Positions 35,849 to 44,468 are shown, numbered from the stretch's first letter. The stretch is DNA of 64,000 bases from G963664115 sp965216035 (GCA_965216035.1 CBDCFM010000020.1:124001-188000), one strand, 5' to 3'. The notes: generated from the sequence alone by a model not told the origin. Program-made: numbers and translations.

Positions 35849-38800
35849 ATGATTTCAAAGCTTTGTATCGGGCTCGCGCTCACTCTGTGGACGGCGAGCC
35901 CTGCGCTGGCGCAATCCTATGGGGCCTCGATTCGTGGAATCGTCGTTGATCCCTCCGGAGCCGCCGTTGCTGAAGCAACGCTGGAGATTACGAATGAAGC
36001 GACCGGTGATACACGTATCGCAACGACTGTAGCGGACGGGCGCTTCGCCATAACGGCACTGCCGCCCGGCGACTACCTCATAGAAGCGGAACAGGACGGT
36101 TACGCCCGATATCTGTACCGAACCGGACTCCGGGTCCATCAGGAGTTGTGGCTCAACGTGGCCCTGAGCCTGGGCAACGTCAGTGAAGCAATCGAAGTGA
36201 CTGCCCCGGCGGTCGTGATCGATCAGGAGTCGGCGGCTCTGGGCACCGTGATCGATGGCCGCCAGATCTCCGGTCTCCCGCTCGACGGGCGTAACTTCCT
36301 GGAGCTGTCCCTGCTCGCACCGGGCGTCGCACCCGCTCCGGAAGGCTCGGCCAGTTCTCTCCGCGGCGATTTCGCCTTTACGGTTAACGGGGCACGCGAA
36401 GATGCTCAGAGCTTCCTGCTCGACGGCGTCTATAACATCGACCCCAAACTGAACACACCCGGTGTCCGACCCCCTGTGGACGCGATCCAGGAATTTGAGG
36501 TGTTAACAGGATCCTACAATGCCTCGTTCGGGCGCAACGCTGCCGGCCAGATCAACATCGTCACACGCTCAGGTGGAAATCAGCTCCACGGAACGGCTTA
36601 CGGTTTCTTGAGGACGCGTTCGCTCCATGCGCGAAATTACTTTGCACCGGTCAACGAGGCGGAGCCCGATTACAGCCGGGGGCAGTACGGCGCATCGATC
36701 GGCGGCCCGATCATTGAAGATCGCACATTCTTCTTCGCCGACTACGAACGCACCCACCTTCGCGAAGGCATCACCCGGGTGACCAACGTGCCCACGCTGG
36801 CTGAACGCAGCGGTGACTTTTCCGAGAGCCGGCTCCCGGCGCCCCTCAACCCGTTGAGCGGTCAGCCGTTTCCAGGCAACCAGATTCCCAGCTTCTTCAT
36901 CCACCCGGTCGGAGGGGCGATTGCCGCGCTTTATCCCGAGCCCAACCGCAGGGAACCGTTCGCAAACTTCGTGTCTTCGCCGACACTCTCCGACGACGTC
37001 GACCATTTTGACGTGAGGATTGATCACAACTTTGCCCGAGGCTCGCGGTTCATGACGCGTTACAGCTTCAACGATCGGCGCTTTTTTGAACCCTTCGCAT
37101 CGGGCGTCGGCGTTCCGGGATATGGCACCGACGTTCCGCGACGCGGACAGAATCTGGCCGTTGGCTTCACCGAGCCCATCGGCGGAAACCTTGTTCATGA
37201 CATTCGCCTCGGATACACGCGAGTCTCAATCGGAGTCTTTCATGAAAACCAGGGGCGTAGCGTCAACCAGGAAGTGGGCCTCCCCAACCTTTCGTCGAAG
37301 CCCCGTGATTTCGGACTGAGTCAGATCACGGTATCGGGATTCTCGCCGCTGGGTGATGAATTCACCAGCCCGCAGCAGGGCACGACGGACATGTGGCAGT
37401 TGGTCAACACCCTGTCCTGGGCGCAGGGTCCGCACATGGTCACGACCGGATTCGATCTTCGGCATATCCGGCAGGAGGCCTATCGTGACGTCCAGTCCCG
37501 CGGTTTCCTGAACTTCTCCGACCGTTACATCACCGGCAATGGCCTCGCTGATCTCCTGCTCGGTTTTCCTCTCGTTACAGGGGGCGCCATTCTGGACAAT
37601 CCCCAGAACCTGCGCTCCTCAGGATGGAGTGCCTTCGTGCAGGACGGCTGGAGATTGCGAAACGATCTGACGCTGACGGCGGGCCTGCGCTACGAGTACA
37701 TCGGGCCGGGGGTGGATGCCGACGACCGGGCCAATCTATACGATCCCGAAACGGCGGGGTTCCTGCAGGTGGGTACCGCTAACATGCCGCGCGGCGGATA
37801 CACACCCGACCGCAACAACTGGGGCCCGCGAATCGGGGTAGCCTGGACCCCGGACGCGGCCGGTGAGACCGTCATCCGTGGCGGCTACGGAATCTATTAC
37901 AACCAGGGTGCCTTGGCCACAGGCGAAGGCCTCTACTTCAACGCGCCTTACTTTGATCTGAAGCTATTCGTTCCCGCCCGCGGCATTCCTCCGGTCACGC
38001 TCGGGGATCCGTTTCCCGCCTCCTACCCGATCGCGCTGCCCGCATCGGCCACGGCCTATCAGAGGGACCTCCAGACCGGCCGGCTTGAACACTGGAGCAT
38101 CGGGATACAACGGCAACTGGGTGAGGCCCGGACAATCGAAGTGGCGTACGTGGGATCACGCGGGCGCAATCTGATCGCCGCCCGTGACATCAACCAGCCC
38201 GATCCCAGTCCGGTCCCGCTGAACCTCAGACCGAACCCGCCGCTGGCAGACATTACGCTGATCGAGTCCCGTGGCAAATCCGAGTACAAGGCACTCCAGA
38301 TCAAGTTCCAGCAACGGTCCGATCGGGGTCTATCCCTGCTTGCAGCCTACACATTGGGGGAATCCCGGGATGACGCCTCCGGATTCTTCGCCAGCACGGG
38401 CGACTCCAATTTCCCGCAGGACAGCCGGAACCCCGACCTGGAATACGGACCGTCCAGCTTTGACGTCAGACACCGATTTTCGACGAGTCTAGCCTGGGCG
38501 ATGCCCTTCGGAACCGGTCAACGCTGGCTGGCGGACAACGGTGCGCTATCCACTGTGTTGGCCGACTGGGAACTTCAAGGCATCGTGACACTTCAGAGCG
38601 GCCGCCCGTTCACGGTGGCCCTGCTGCCCGAATTCGACAACAGCAACACCGGCCGGTCCACACTGGGTTTCGGCGCAAACGATCGGCCGAACCTCGTCGG
38701 CGATCCCGTGCTGGATAATCCGTCACCCGGACAGTGGTTCAACGCCGCGGCTTTCGCCGTACCCGAGTTCGGGACATTCGGGACAGCGGGCCGGAACATC

Positions 38801-39019
38801 CTTCACGGACCGGATTTTCAGAACGTCAACCTGGCACTGTCTAAGGAAATACCGGTCAGAGAAGGCGTGAACCTTCAACTTCGTGCAGAAGCGTTCAACT
38901 TGCTCAACCGCTCGAACTTCAACCTGCCGGACGGTTTCGTAGGCTCGCCGACGTTCGGGCAGGTCGTTTCGGCCGGCAACCCGCGAAGGTGCCAGTTCGG
39001 CGTCAAACTGATCTTTTAG
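35849..39019 (+). CDS. Oar-like TonB-dependent receptor with carboxypeptidase-regulatory domain
   Basis: A 1056-residue outer-membrane protein. ATG 35849 starts a signal peptide (KLCIGLALTLWTASPALAQ). Residues ~25-110 form a CarboxypepD_reg Ig-like domain (SIRGIVVDPSGAAVAEATLE, PPGDYLIEAEQDGY). A plug region follows (LDGRNFLELSLLAPGV, FTVNGAREDAQSFLLDG), then a long beta barrel ending in VKLIF with the terminal aromatic needed for outer-membrane assembly. Such Oar-like receptors are strongly amplified in Acidobacteriota and are thought to import large substrates. It was divergent from a PQQ-propeller gene until IS481 copy A split their common upstream region. A paralogous fragment lies at about 41.2 kb. 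Confidence 0.9.
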   Translation: MISKLCIGLALTLWTASPALAQSYGASIRGIVVDPSGAAVAEATLEITNEATGDTRIATTVADGRFAITALPPGDYLIEAEQDGYARYLYRTGLRVHQELWLNVALSLGNVSEAIEVTAPAVVIDQESAALGTVIDGRQISGLPLDGRNFLELSLLAPGVAPAPEGSASSLRGDFAFTVNGAREDAQSFLLDGVYNIDPKLNTPGVRPPVDAIQEFEVLTGSYNASFGRNAAGQINIVTRSGGNQLHGTAYGFLRTRSLHARNYFAPVNEAEPDYSRGQYGASIGGPIIEDRTFFFADYERTHLREGITRVTNVPTLAERSGDFSESRLPAPLNPLSGQPFPGNQIPSFFIHPVGGAIAALYPEPNRREPFANFVSSPTLSDDVDHFDVRIDHNFARGSRFMTRYSFNDRRFFEPFASGVGVPGYGTDVPRRGQNLAVGFTEPIGGNLVHDIRLGYTRVSIGVFHENQGRSVNQEVGLPNLSSKPRDFGLSQITVSGFSPLGDEFTSPQQGTTDMWQLVNTLSWAQGPHMVTTGFDLRHIRQEAYRDVQSRGFLNFSDRYITGNGLADLLLGFPLVTGGAILDNPQNLRSSGWSAFVQDGWRLRNDLTLTAGLRYEYIGPGVDADDRANLYDPETAGFLQVGTANMPRGGYTPDRNNWGPRIGVAWTPDAAGETVIRGGYGIYYNQGALATGEGLYFNAPYFDLKLFVPARGIPPVTLGDPFPASYPIALPASATAYQRDLQTGRLEHWSIGIQRQLGEARTIEVAYVGSRGRNLIAARDINQPDPSPVPLNLRPNPPLADITLIESRGKSEYKALQIKFQQRSDRGLSLLAAYTLGESRDDASGFFASTGDSNFPQDSRNPDLEYGPSSFDVRHRFSTSLAWAMPFGTGQRWLADNGALSTVLADWELQGIVTLQSGRPFTVALLPEFDNSNTGRSTLGFGANDRPNLVGDPVLDNPSPGQWFNAAAFAVPEFGTFGTAGRNILHGPDFQNVNLALSKEIPVREGVNLQLRAEAFNLLNRSNFNLPDGFVGSPTFGQVVSAGNPRRCQFGVKLIF

Positions 39020-39280
39020 CGCAGTAGACCGACAGCATCTCTCCACATTGACTAACGTTGCATAACGCCATATCACGAAACCGATGACAGATCCGTAGCG
39101 CCAACCGGGAGCCCTGCCTCAACTGCTTGTTCGCGCAAAACCCGCACAGCGCCTTGGCCTCGAGTCTCCACCTTAAGCCAATTGGGAATCAGTCACCGGG
39201 GCAGCTCATAATTCTGTTGTGATTTGTCGAGCGGTTTCTCCCCCTGGAGCAGAAGAATCCCCTGTTTCCGGTTGATCTTC

Positions 39281-39465
39281 TTAGCCCGGATTTCTCGCGG
39301 GTTTTCGTCGCGAAGGGTCGGAGGCGCCGTCAGGGCAAGGCGCGTGCCGGGAGGGCGATCGAGGCGTACTTGACTGATACGTCGAGGAGCCCGACCAAGC
39401 GCAACACGACCCTGGCGGATGGATCCGGCGCTGCAGCAGAAAACTCGTGAGAAATACGGGTTAGC
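39281..39465. repeat. Palindromic MITE-like element with IS481 at its end
   Basis: About 185 bp with imperfect terminal inverted repeats: TTAGCCCGGATTTCTCGCGG at the left; the complement of the right end reads CTAACCCGTATTTCTCACGA. Most of the interior can also fold onto itself. It has no coding capacity. IS481 copy B is inserted precisely at the right-hand TTAG. Only one copy is seen in the window. Confidence 0.6.
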
Positions 39466-40497
39466 TGTGAATTCTGTGAAGGTTGTTCACACGGGCTAAA
39501 TCCGAGAAGCTGATTGGGACCTAAACCGATCAGCCCAAGGAGAGAGCCCGTATGAACCTTCACAAGAATGCAAGAACCTGCCCGAAGAGTCGAGCATTGA
39601 TGGCGATCCGAGTGATTGAAGAGCGCGCTTCGGTATCTTCAGTAGCCGAGCAATTTGGAGTCAGTCGGAGCACGGTATACAAATGGGTCCGACGGTACCG
39701 CGATTGGGGCGAAGCGGGTTTAAACGACTTATCGAGCGAACCTCGGATGTTACACCATCGGATGGGCAAGGACGGGGTGGATCTAATCGTGGAGATGCGA
39801 ACCCAATACCGAATGACAGCGCTTCGGATTGCGAATCAGCTCAAGCTGCCACGATCCACAGTCGCGGGGGTGCTGCAACGACAAGGCCTGTCCCAGTTGA
39901 AGAATCTGGACCCACCCGAACCGGTGGTGCGATACGAACATGATGGGCCGGGAGAGATGTTGCATTTGGATATCAAGAAGTTAGGGCGATTCTGGCGGCC
40001 GGGTCACCGCGTCACCGACAACCCACGACAGGATTCCGAAGGTGCGGGTTGGGAGTACGTCCACGTTTGCGTGGACGACTATTCCCGCCTCGCCTATGCG
40101 GAGGTCTTAGCTGACGAACGCCAACACAGTGCGGTCGCGTTCCTGGATCGCGCCATCCGATGGTTCGCCCGGTTCGGTATTACCGTCCAGCGCGTACTCA
40201 CCGATAACGGCTCCTGCTATCGTGCCAAAACATTCTTGAAACGATGTCACGAACTCAACATTCGTAAACGATTCACTCGCCCGTACCGGCCTCAAACCAA
40301 CGGCAAAGCGGAACGATTCATCCAGACGCTGCTGCGCGAGTGGGCCTACTTCCGAGTCTACAGGACCTCGAACGAACGATCCGACGTGTTACCGATCTAC
40401 CTCACCCACTACAATGAGCATCGACTACACGGCCGCATCCAATACAAACCACCGATTTCTCGGTTGCCTGGTGTTTACAACGTTGCTGGAATTCACA
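39466..40497 (+). mobile_element. IS481-family element, copy B (1032 bp)
   Basis: Same ends and length as copy A, opposite orientation, flanked by its own 6-bp duplication GTTAGC (39460-39465 and 40498-40503). The different duplication shows it inserted independently, so the two copies are not a composite transposon. The right duplication covers the stop codon of the DUF5615 gene. Confidence 0.92.
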
Positions 40498-40502
40498 GTT
40501 AG
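39552..40502 (+). CDS. IS481-family transposase, copy B
   Basis: A 316-residue transposase identical in architecture to copy A (HTH, winged helix, rve/DDE core) with one visible residue change near the C-terminus (Arg in LHGRIQ). The reading frame has no stop within the element: the last Ser codon and the TAG at 40500-40502 use bases of the target duplication GTTAGC. It is intact and should be active. Confidence 0.95.
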   Translation: MNLHKNARTCPKSRALMAIRVIEERASVSSVAEQFGVSRSTVYKWVRRYRDWGEAGLNDLSSEPRMLHHRMGKDGVDLIVEMRTQYRMTALRIANQLKLPRSTVAGVLQRQGLSQLKNLDPPEPVVRYEHDGPGEMLHLDIKKLGRFWRPGHRVTDNPRQDSEGAGWEYVHVCVDDYSRLAYAEVLADERQHSAVAFLDRAIRWFARFGITVQRVLTDNGSCYRAKTFLKRCHELNIRKRFTRPYRPQTNGKAERFIQTLLREWAYFRVYRTSNERSDVLPIYLTHYNEHRLHGRIQYKPPISRLPGVYNVAGIHS

Positions 40503-40819
40503 CCACCCAGGGGGACAAACTGTCGAGCCTGAAGGTGTGAAAGCGTGTTGAGTACCAGAGGGACGAGCGGTTCGAGCGATTCCATCCGATTGGATGAGGA
40601 GGCAAGGACAATAACGGCAACGGGAAGGTCTTCCAGGTTCTGTTGGAACTCGATGTTCTGATCTGCAGTGAGGACGACATCGAATGCGCTGGCTGCCTCC
40701 GCAAGGAGTTTGCCGTTCGTCAGACCAGACCAACCCATTTGAGCAACAGTTCGGACTTCATGGTCGGCCAGTAGACGGGAGAGCCGACGCGGTAGTGATT
40801 CATCCAGCAGGATTTGCAC
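40499..40819 (-). CDS. DUF5615 PIN-like toxin, intact
   Basis: A 106-residue PIN-like protein (MQILLDESLPRRLSRLL, VRTVAQMGWSGLTNGKLL, FDVVLTADQNIEFQQNL, VIVLASSSN) of the DUF5615 family, typical toxin partner of DUF433. The acidic residues of the metal site (LLDESL, LTADQN) are kept. It starts at GTG 40819, overlapping the end of the DUF433 gene by 20 bases. Its stop codon falls in the IS481 duplication. A decayed second copy lies at 44.4 kb. Confidence 0.88.
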   Translation of the reverse strand: MQILLDESLPRRLSRLLADHEVRTVAQMGWSGLTNGKLLAEAASAFDVVLTADQNIEFQQNLEDLPVAVIVLASSSNRMESLEPLVPLVLNTLSHLQARQFVPLGG

Positions 40820-41027
40820 GTGACGTGAGGAAGTCTCTCGCTAATTCAAGGGCGGCTACGGCTTGGCTTCGTTTCACGGACGGAAAATCATCAAGAAACT
40901 GATCCAGGCTGTCACCTGCGGCAAGATAATCGATCAAGTTCTTGAGCGGAACCCGCGTCCCCGCGAAGACAGGAGTCCCCCCAAGGATCTCGGGATTGCT
41001 GGAAACCACTGATTCAAGCGTACTCAT
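40800..41027 (-). CDS. DUF433 antitoxin
   Basis: A 75-residue winged-helix antitoxin with the family core SNPEILGGTPVFAGTRVPLKNLIDYLAAGDSLDQFLDDFP and a C-terminal helix AVAALELARDFL. I choose ATG 41027 (AAGGAAT upstream) over the longer frame to 41057. It is upstream of and overlaps the DUF5615 toxin gene. DUF433 proteins bind their own promoter and their toxin partner in this type of module. Confidence 0.88.
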   Translation of the reverse strand: MSTLESVVSSNPEILGGTPVFAGTRVPLKNLIDYLAAGDSLDQFLDDFPSVKRSQAVAALELARDFLTSRANPAG

Positions 41028-41069
41028 GAACGTTGCCGATTCCTTGAACAAGATCATACATCCGGGTAC

Positions 41070-41160
41070 GGTGGCTCACAAGTGGCTGCGCCACAAGGCG
41101 GCCACGGTGTTTCTTAATCTTTCAAAGGCTGGCCGCCGCAGATGAGCCACTGTCCGATAT
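41070..41160. repeat. Decayed attC-like inverted repeat
   Basis: The right arm (41130-41155, ending GCCGCAGATGAGCCACTGTCC) matches the inverted repeat after the 27.3-kb toxin except for a few bases. The left arm (41070-41104) has gained a small internal hairpin. GATATGC follows, where an attC R' box would read GTTATGC. Confidence 0.5.
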
Positions 41161-41169
41161 GCGATAGTA

Positions 41170-41455
41170 CGCTCCCACCCTGCGGCGGAAAGGGATGGCC
41201 GTTCGGGACGAGTCACCACGGGCTGGCGGACAGCGGGGTGCTCCCGGCTGTGTTGGCTGACTGGGGCGTACAGGGCATCGTGACACTCGAAAGCGGCCGC
41301 ACCATCACAGTGGCGTCGCTCCGCGAATTCGACAACAGCAACACTGGCCGCCCCACACTGGGTTTCAGTGGCAACGATCGAGGGGACCTGATCGGCAATC
41401 CCATGCTGGACGATCCCTCACCCGAACAGTGGTTCAACACGGCGGCCTCGTTCTG
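41170..41455 (+). pseudogene. TonB-dependent receptor fragment
   Basis: The plus frame reads PFGTSHHGLADSGVLPAVLADWGVQGIVTLESGRT and FDNSNTGRPTLGFSGNDRGDLIGNPMLDDPSPEQWFN, clearly paralogous to residues ~885-970 of the receptor at 35849-39019. Homology starts and stops abruptly; both ends of the gene are missing. It is a relic of a second receptor or of a partial duplication, now between two toxin-antitoxin loci. Confidence 0.85.
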
Positions 41456-41552
41456 GTTTCCGCCGGTCAGTTCGAGGACCGTTTTGATGCAGTTCCCTTT
41501 GGTCTGAAAGCCGGACTCCTCAAGGTTAAGGTCGGGTTCACTTGGATGCGGG

Positions 41553-41852
41553 CTACGTTCGGTTTCTCCAGTAGCCCGGCCGTCGTTTCAGATGGGCGAT
41601 CGCCACGACAACGATTTCGTCCTCTCGGAGACGGTATACGACTTGTTAGGGAAATCGTTGCACCAGGACCCGTCGTGTTCGGTGATCGGTGGACAGCGTT
41701 CCTGATTCGGGCTGTCCTTGAAGGAGGGAGGTTGCTTGGACGACGGCATCGAAGAATTCGCCACTGAGTCCGGGGTGTTACTCCTCGTACCACAGTGCGG
41801 CGGCGGAAAATTCTTCGCTGGCTGCTTTGAGGTTTCGTGGGGTCCGAGTCAA
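41553..41852 (-). pseudogene. ParE-type toxin with two in-frame ochre stops
   Basis: Minus frame from TTG 41852 (overlapping the antitoxin stop) to TAG 41553 is exactly 100 codons and reads a complete ParE toxin: AASEEFSAAALWYEE, stop, HPGLSGEFFDAVVQATSLLQ, RRVLVQRFP, stop, QVVYRLREDEIVVVAIAHLKRRPGYW. Both stops are TAA, best explained as CAA to TAA and TAT/TAC to TAA. The rest of the frame is intact, so the lesions are point mutations in an otherwise full-length gene. The antitoxin next to it is open. Confidence 0.85.
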
Positions 41853-42085
41853 CGGCCAAGGATATCGGTCGCAATACGACGCTTGGCGTTCTCCCAGGAT
41901 TCCAGCCGCTCAGTGCCCACCTCAAGTGCGTTCACTCGTCGCTCGATCTCCTCGGCCCATGCAGTCGCAGCATCCGGGTCAGAAGGGCCATCCAGGCTCG
42001 CGAGCAACTCAGCTGCTAATTCGGCGCGAGCTTTTTCATCCAACCGAAGGGCATCGGCAAGGAGGGATTCAGTGGCCTTCGTCAT
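41849..42085 (-). CDS. Addiction-module antitoxin, toxin partner broken
   Basis: A 78-residue antitoxin of the CHP02574 type: LLADALRLDEKARAELAAELLASLDG, then DPDAATAWAEEIERRVNALE and a basic WENAKRRIATDIL end. It is intact with good codon structure. The overlapping downstream ParE toxin frame contains two TAA stops. With no functional toxin, the antitoxin could still bind DNA or neutralise related toxins such as the intact ParE at 42583. Confidence 0.82.
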   Translation of the reverse strand: MTKATESLLADALRLDEKARAELAAELLASLDGPSDPDAATAWAEEIERRVNALEVGTERLESWENAKRRIATDILGR

Positions 42086-42159
42086 TGCCCTATTTTACGC
42101 CGCCTTCCCCCGCCCAACAAGGATTGACGATCCCAGGCCTTCCAAACACAACCGCACTA

Positions 42160-42310
42160 CTAATCCAACCTGTCCAAAAACCGGTTCATGCTCTTCGGAT
42201 GGATTCCCAGAATCACGGCGGCTTGTTTCCGGTTGCCGCCGGTCAAGCCTAGGACGCGTTCGACAAAGTCGCGCTTGGTCCTCAGAACAGCTTCTTCGAG
42301 GATTCTTGGT
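42160..42310 (-). pseudogene. Sigma-54 regulator 3' fragment, copy 2
   Basis: Encodes only the Fis-type DNA-binding tail: EEAVLRTKRDFVERVLGLTG, GNRKQAAVILGIHPKSMNRF, then LDRLD. It matches the end of the longer remnant at 45785-46540. The upstream part is absent, and a spurious start gives a 69-residue frame to 42369. Copies 3 and 4 are shorter still. Confidence 0.8.
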
Positions 42311-42358
42311 GTCGCATTATCGTAAGAGACACGTTTTCGATCTGGTAAACTTGTCCCA

Positions 42359-42583
42359 ATGACTTCCAACGTTAAGAAACTCCTGGACGAGGCGTTGAGA
42401 CTTCCAAGCGAAGTGCGGGCAGCGCTGGCTGGGTCGTTAATTGAAAGCTTGGACGAAACGGTCGACGAAGACGCCGAATCGGCCTGGGCGGAAACAATTC
42501 AGGATCGAATCAAGGAGATCGAGTCAGGAAAAGTCAAGACCGTGCCCTGGTCTAAAGCCCGCCGAATGATCCTCGGGCACTGA
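42359..42583 (+). CDS. Addiction-module antitoxin (intact pair)
   Basis: A 74-residue antitoxin, close relative of the one at 41849-42085 (KKLLDEALRLPSEVRAALAGSLIESLDE, AESAWAETIQDRIKEIESGKVKTVPW). Its last stop base is the first base of the toxin ATG, so translation is coupled. The pair with the ParE at 42583 is complete and should function as a type II toxin-antitoxin system. Confidence 0.87.
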   Translation: MTSNVKKLLDEALRLPSEVRAALAGSLIESLDETVDEDAESAWAETIQDRIKEIESGKVKTVPWSKARRMILGH

Positions 42584-42879
42584 TGCCTCCCGAGCTTCGC
42601 CTTCATCCCGACGCCATTGCCGAAGCACAGGCTGCCAGAGAATGGTACGAACATCGGAATCCGATCGCTGCGGAATCATTCATGCAGGAATTCGATCACG
42701 CCATTCAAAGTATCAATCAGTTCCCGGATCGTTGGTCGCCATACTCGCACGGCACGAGACGTTTCTTACTGCGCCGGTTTCCATTTTTTGTCGTTTACCA
42801 GAGCGGGGATGGCGTCATAGAGGTTCTGGCCGTAGCTCACGGAAGTAGGCGACCTGAATATTGGAAGACTCGGACCTAA
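42583..42879 (+). CDS. ParE/RelE-type toxin, intact
   Basis: A 98-residue toxin with the ParE fold: ELRLHPDAIAEAQAAREWYEHRNPIAAESFMQEFDHAI, PDRWSPYSHGTRRFLLRRFPFFVVYQSGDGVIEVLAVAHGSRRPEYW. No stop or frameshift. ParE homologues poison gyrase; RelE relatives cut mRNA on the ribosome. Sequence alone does not separate these. It is useful as an intact reference for the two broken ParE copies in the window. Confidence 0.87.
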   Translation: MPPELRLHPDAIAEAQAAREWYEHRNPIAAESFMQEFDHAIQSINQFPDRWSPYSHGTRRFLLRRFPFFVVYQSGDGVIEVLAVAHGSRRPEYWKTRT

Positions 42880-42933
42880 GAAAGGGCCCGTTGAGACTGT
42901 CTCCGGTTCCCAGCAGGCCTGCACCCACCACTA

Positions 42934-43003
42934 CAATTCCAGCCTGTCCAAAAACCGGTTCATGCTCTCAGGGCGGATTCCCAGAATCACGGCGGCTTAC
43001 TTC
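42934..43003 (-). pseudogene. Sigma-54 regulator 3' fragment, copy 3
   Basis: About 70 bases matching the last ~22 codons of the sigma-54 regulator (AVILGIRPESMNRFLDRL-like reading, then its stop region). It shares the same 3' boundary as the other copies and ends abruptly into the broken TAXI gene. Confidence 0.75.
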
Positions 43004-43073
43004 AGACCAACTCCAACCGCACCTCGCGGCCGATCACCGTGGCCGCTTTTTGCAACCATCCCTGCAAAAGCCA

Positions 43074-44292
43074 CTATTGCATGTAGCCGCGTTCCCGATA
43101 GTAGCGCGCTGCGGCAGGGGGACTCGGAAAGCCTTCCAGACCGTGTGCGGATTATAGGAGTAACCGACGTTGACCCACTGCAGGAGATGCTGCTGTTCAT
43201 CCATCGCTCGGGCCAGGGTATAGGCAAAATCATCGGGCATGTCGTCCCGGCCGTAGAGCGCCATCTCGCCCGGGTGCAGGGGGTCGGAAAGCCTTCCAGA
43301 CCGTGTGCGGATTATAGGAGTAACCGACGTTGACCCACTGCAGGAGATGCTGCTGTTCATCCATCGCTCGCCAGGGTATAGGCAAAATCATCGGGCATGT
43401 CGTCCCGGCCGTAGAGCGCCGTTCCGGTGTGGGCCACGGCGGGAACCGGGCGGTCCACTCCGCGGAACAGGCCGACGGGTATGGACCTCTCCTCCAGATC
43501 GAACTCCTGTGCCAGTGTGGTCCGAAGGTCGTCGGGCAACTCCAGAAACCGGAGATCCAATGCCTGGTCCAGCTCAAGCCAGTCCGGGTAATGCCCCGAT
43601 GGAGATCCAAAACCAATCATGACGTCGAGAGTCTCGCCTGCTTCTGTGCTGTTTCCGGCGGGACCTCCGAAAATTTCCACCGCTTCTTCACTCAGGCCGT
43701 AATAGTCCAGAACAGGCGGCGCGAAAGCCCGGCTTTGGTAATGCACGCGAATGCGAACGGGTGAGCCGTTTTCCTCGATCTGGCCGAGGTCTGTGATTCC
43801 CGAGTCGGCCTCCACTGCGACCAGGAGGTAACTCGGTGTCTGGATGTTGGCAACCAGGCGCAGCCCCCTCCGGGGTCCCTCCGCATCGTCCGCATAATCA
43901 TGAGTCCCCTCATAAGCCCACCAGAGGTAGTGCGGGCCCGTCGCGCCAAAATCCAGGGGCCCGTTCGGCGGCGTTGGTCGGTCACCCCCGGGCCGGGGTC
44001 TGGCTGGAACCTCTGCCCCTGCAACCAGGCGCGCTGCCCGCGCCGCACCCGCGCAACTGCGGCAAAGCTGAACATCCCAACCGTAGCCTGCCATCGCTTC
44101 CCTGACCACCGTACCAATGGCGCCCCAACCCGAGGTCGGACCCGAGCCCCCGAACACAGGTTTCCTCGCCCCATAGCCCGTTTCGTCCGACGCCGTTTGT
44201 TGTGCCGCCCAGGCTTGGGCATTCACGAGAAGCATCAGGGATGCCAATACAAGCAACGTCGTACAAACGGCGCTCAAACGCAGTGAACGCAC
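43074..44292 (-). pseudogene. TAXI-family TRAP transporter binding protein, frameshifted
   Basis: GTG 44292 has a GGAGGGGG site and starts a signal peptide (LRLSAVCTTLLVLASLMLLV). The mature part carries KPVFGGSGPTSGWGAIGTVV, CRSCAGAARAARLVAGAEVP, PHYLWWAYEGTHDY and LRLVANIQTPSYLLVAVEAD, as in TAXI solute-binding proteins of TRAP transporters. Near 43370 two bases are missing relative to a downstream duplicate, so the frame ends at TLASDG. The expected tail (AMDEQQHLLQWVNVGYSY..ARYYRERGYMQ) survives in other frames down to 43074. No TRAP membrane genes are nearby. Confidence 0.8.
43125..43420. repeat. 138-bp tandem duplication in the TAXI gene
   Basis: Unit 43125-43262 is repeated at 43285-43420 (160-base offset, 22-base spacer). 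The second copy lacks two bases (CTCGCCAGG against CTCGGGCCAGG), which is the lesion that breaks the gene; the other copy keeps the original sequence. Confidence 0.85.
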
Positions 44293-44360
44293 AAAGTCCC
44301 CCTCCAATTCCAAAGTAAATGACGCACCGCAGAAGCTGGCATTGTAATTGTTTCCGGGAC

Positions 44361-44468
44361 GGAGGCGGTGAGAATAGGGTCGAATGCGCTCGCGGCCGTT
44401 CGGACGTCATGTTCGGTCAGCGATCGAGAAAGTCGATGTGGCAGGGACTCATCCAGAAGGATGTGCAC
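44361..44468 (-). pseudogene. DUF5615 toxin remnant
   Basis: The frame reads HILLDESLPHRLSRSLTEHDVRT then AASAFDPILTAS: the N-terminal third of a DUF5615 toxin with an internal 17-residue deletion relative to the intact gene at 40499-40819. After that, homology is lost into the TAXI upstream region. It begins at GTG 44468, overlapping the DUF433 remnant as in the intact pair. Confidence 0.8.

Noticed and set aside
34739..40503. Composite transposon formed by the two inverted IS481 copies around the TonB receptor
   Set aside because: Each copy has its own different 6-bp target duplication, so they inserted separately.
41142..41507. Independent 121-residue gene
   Set aside because: Most of it is a displaced fragment of the TonB receptor, with unrelated sequence on both sides.
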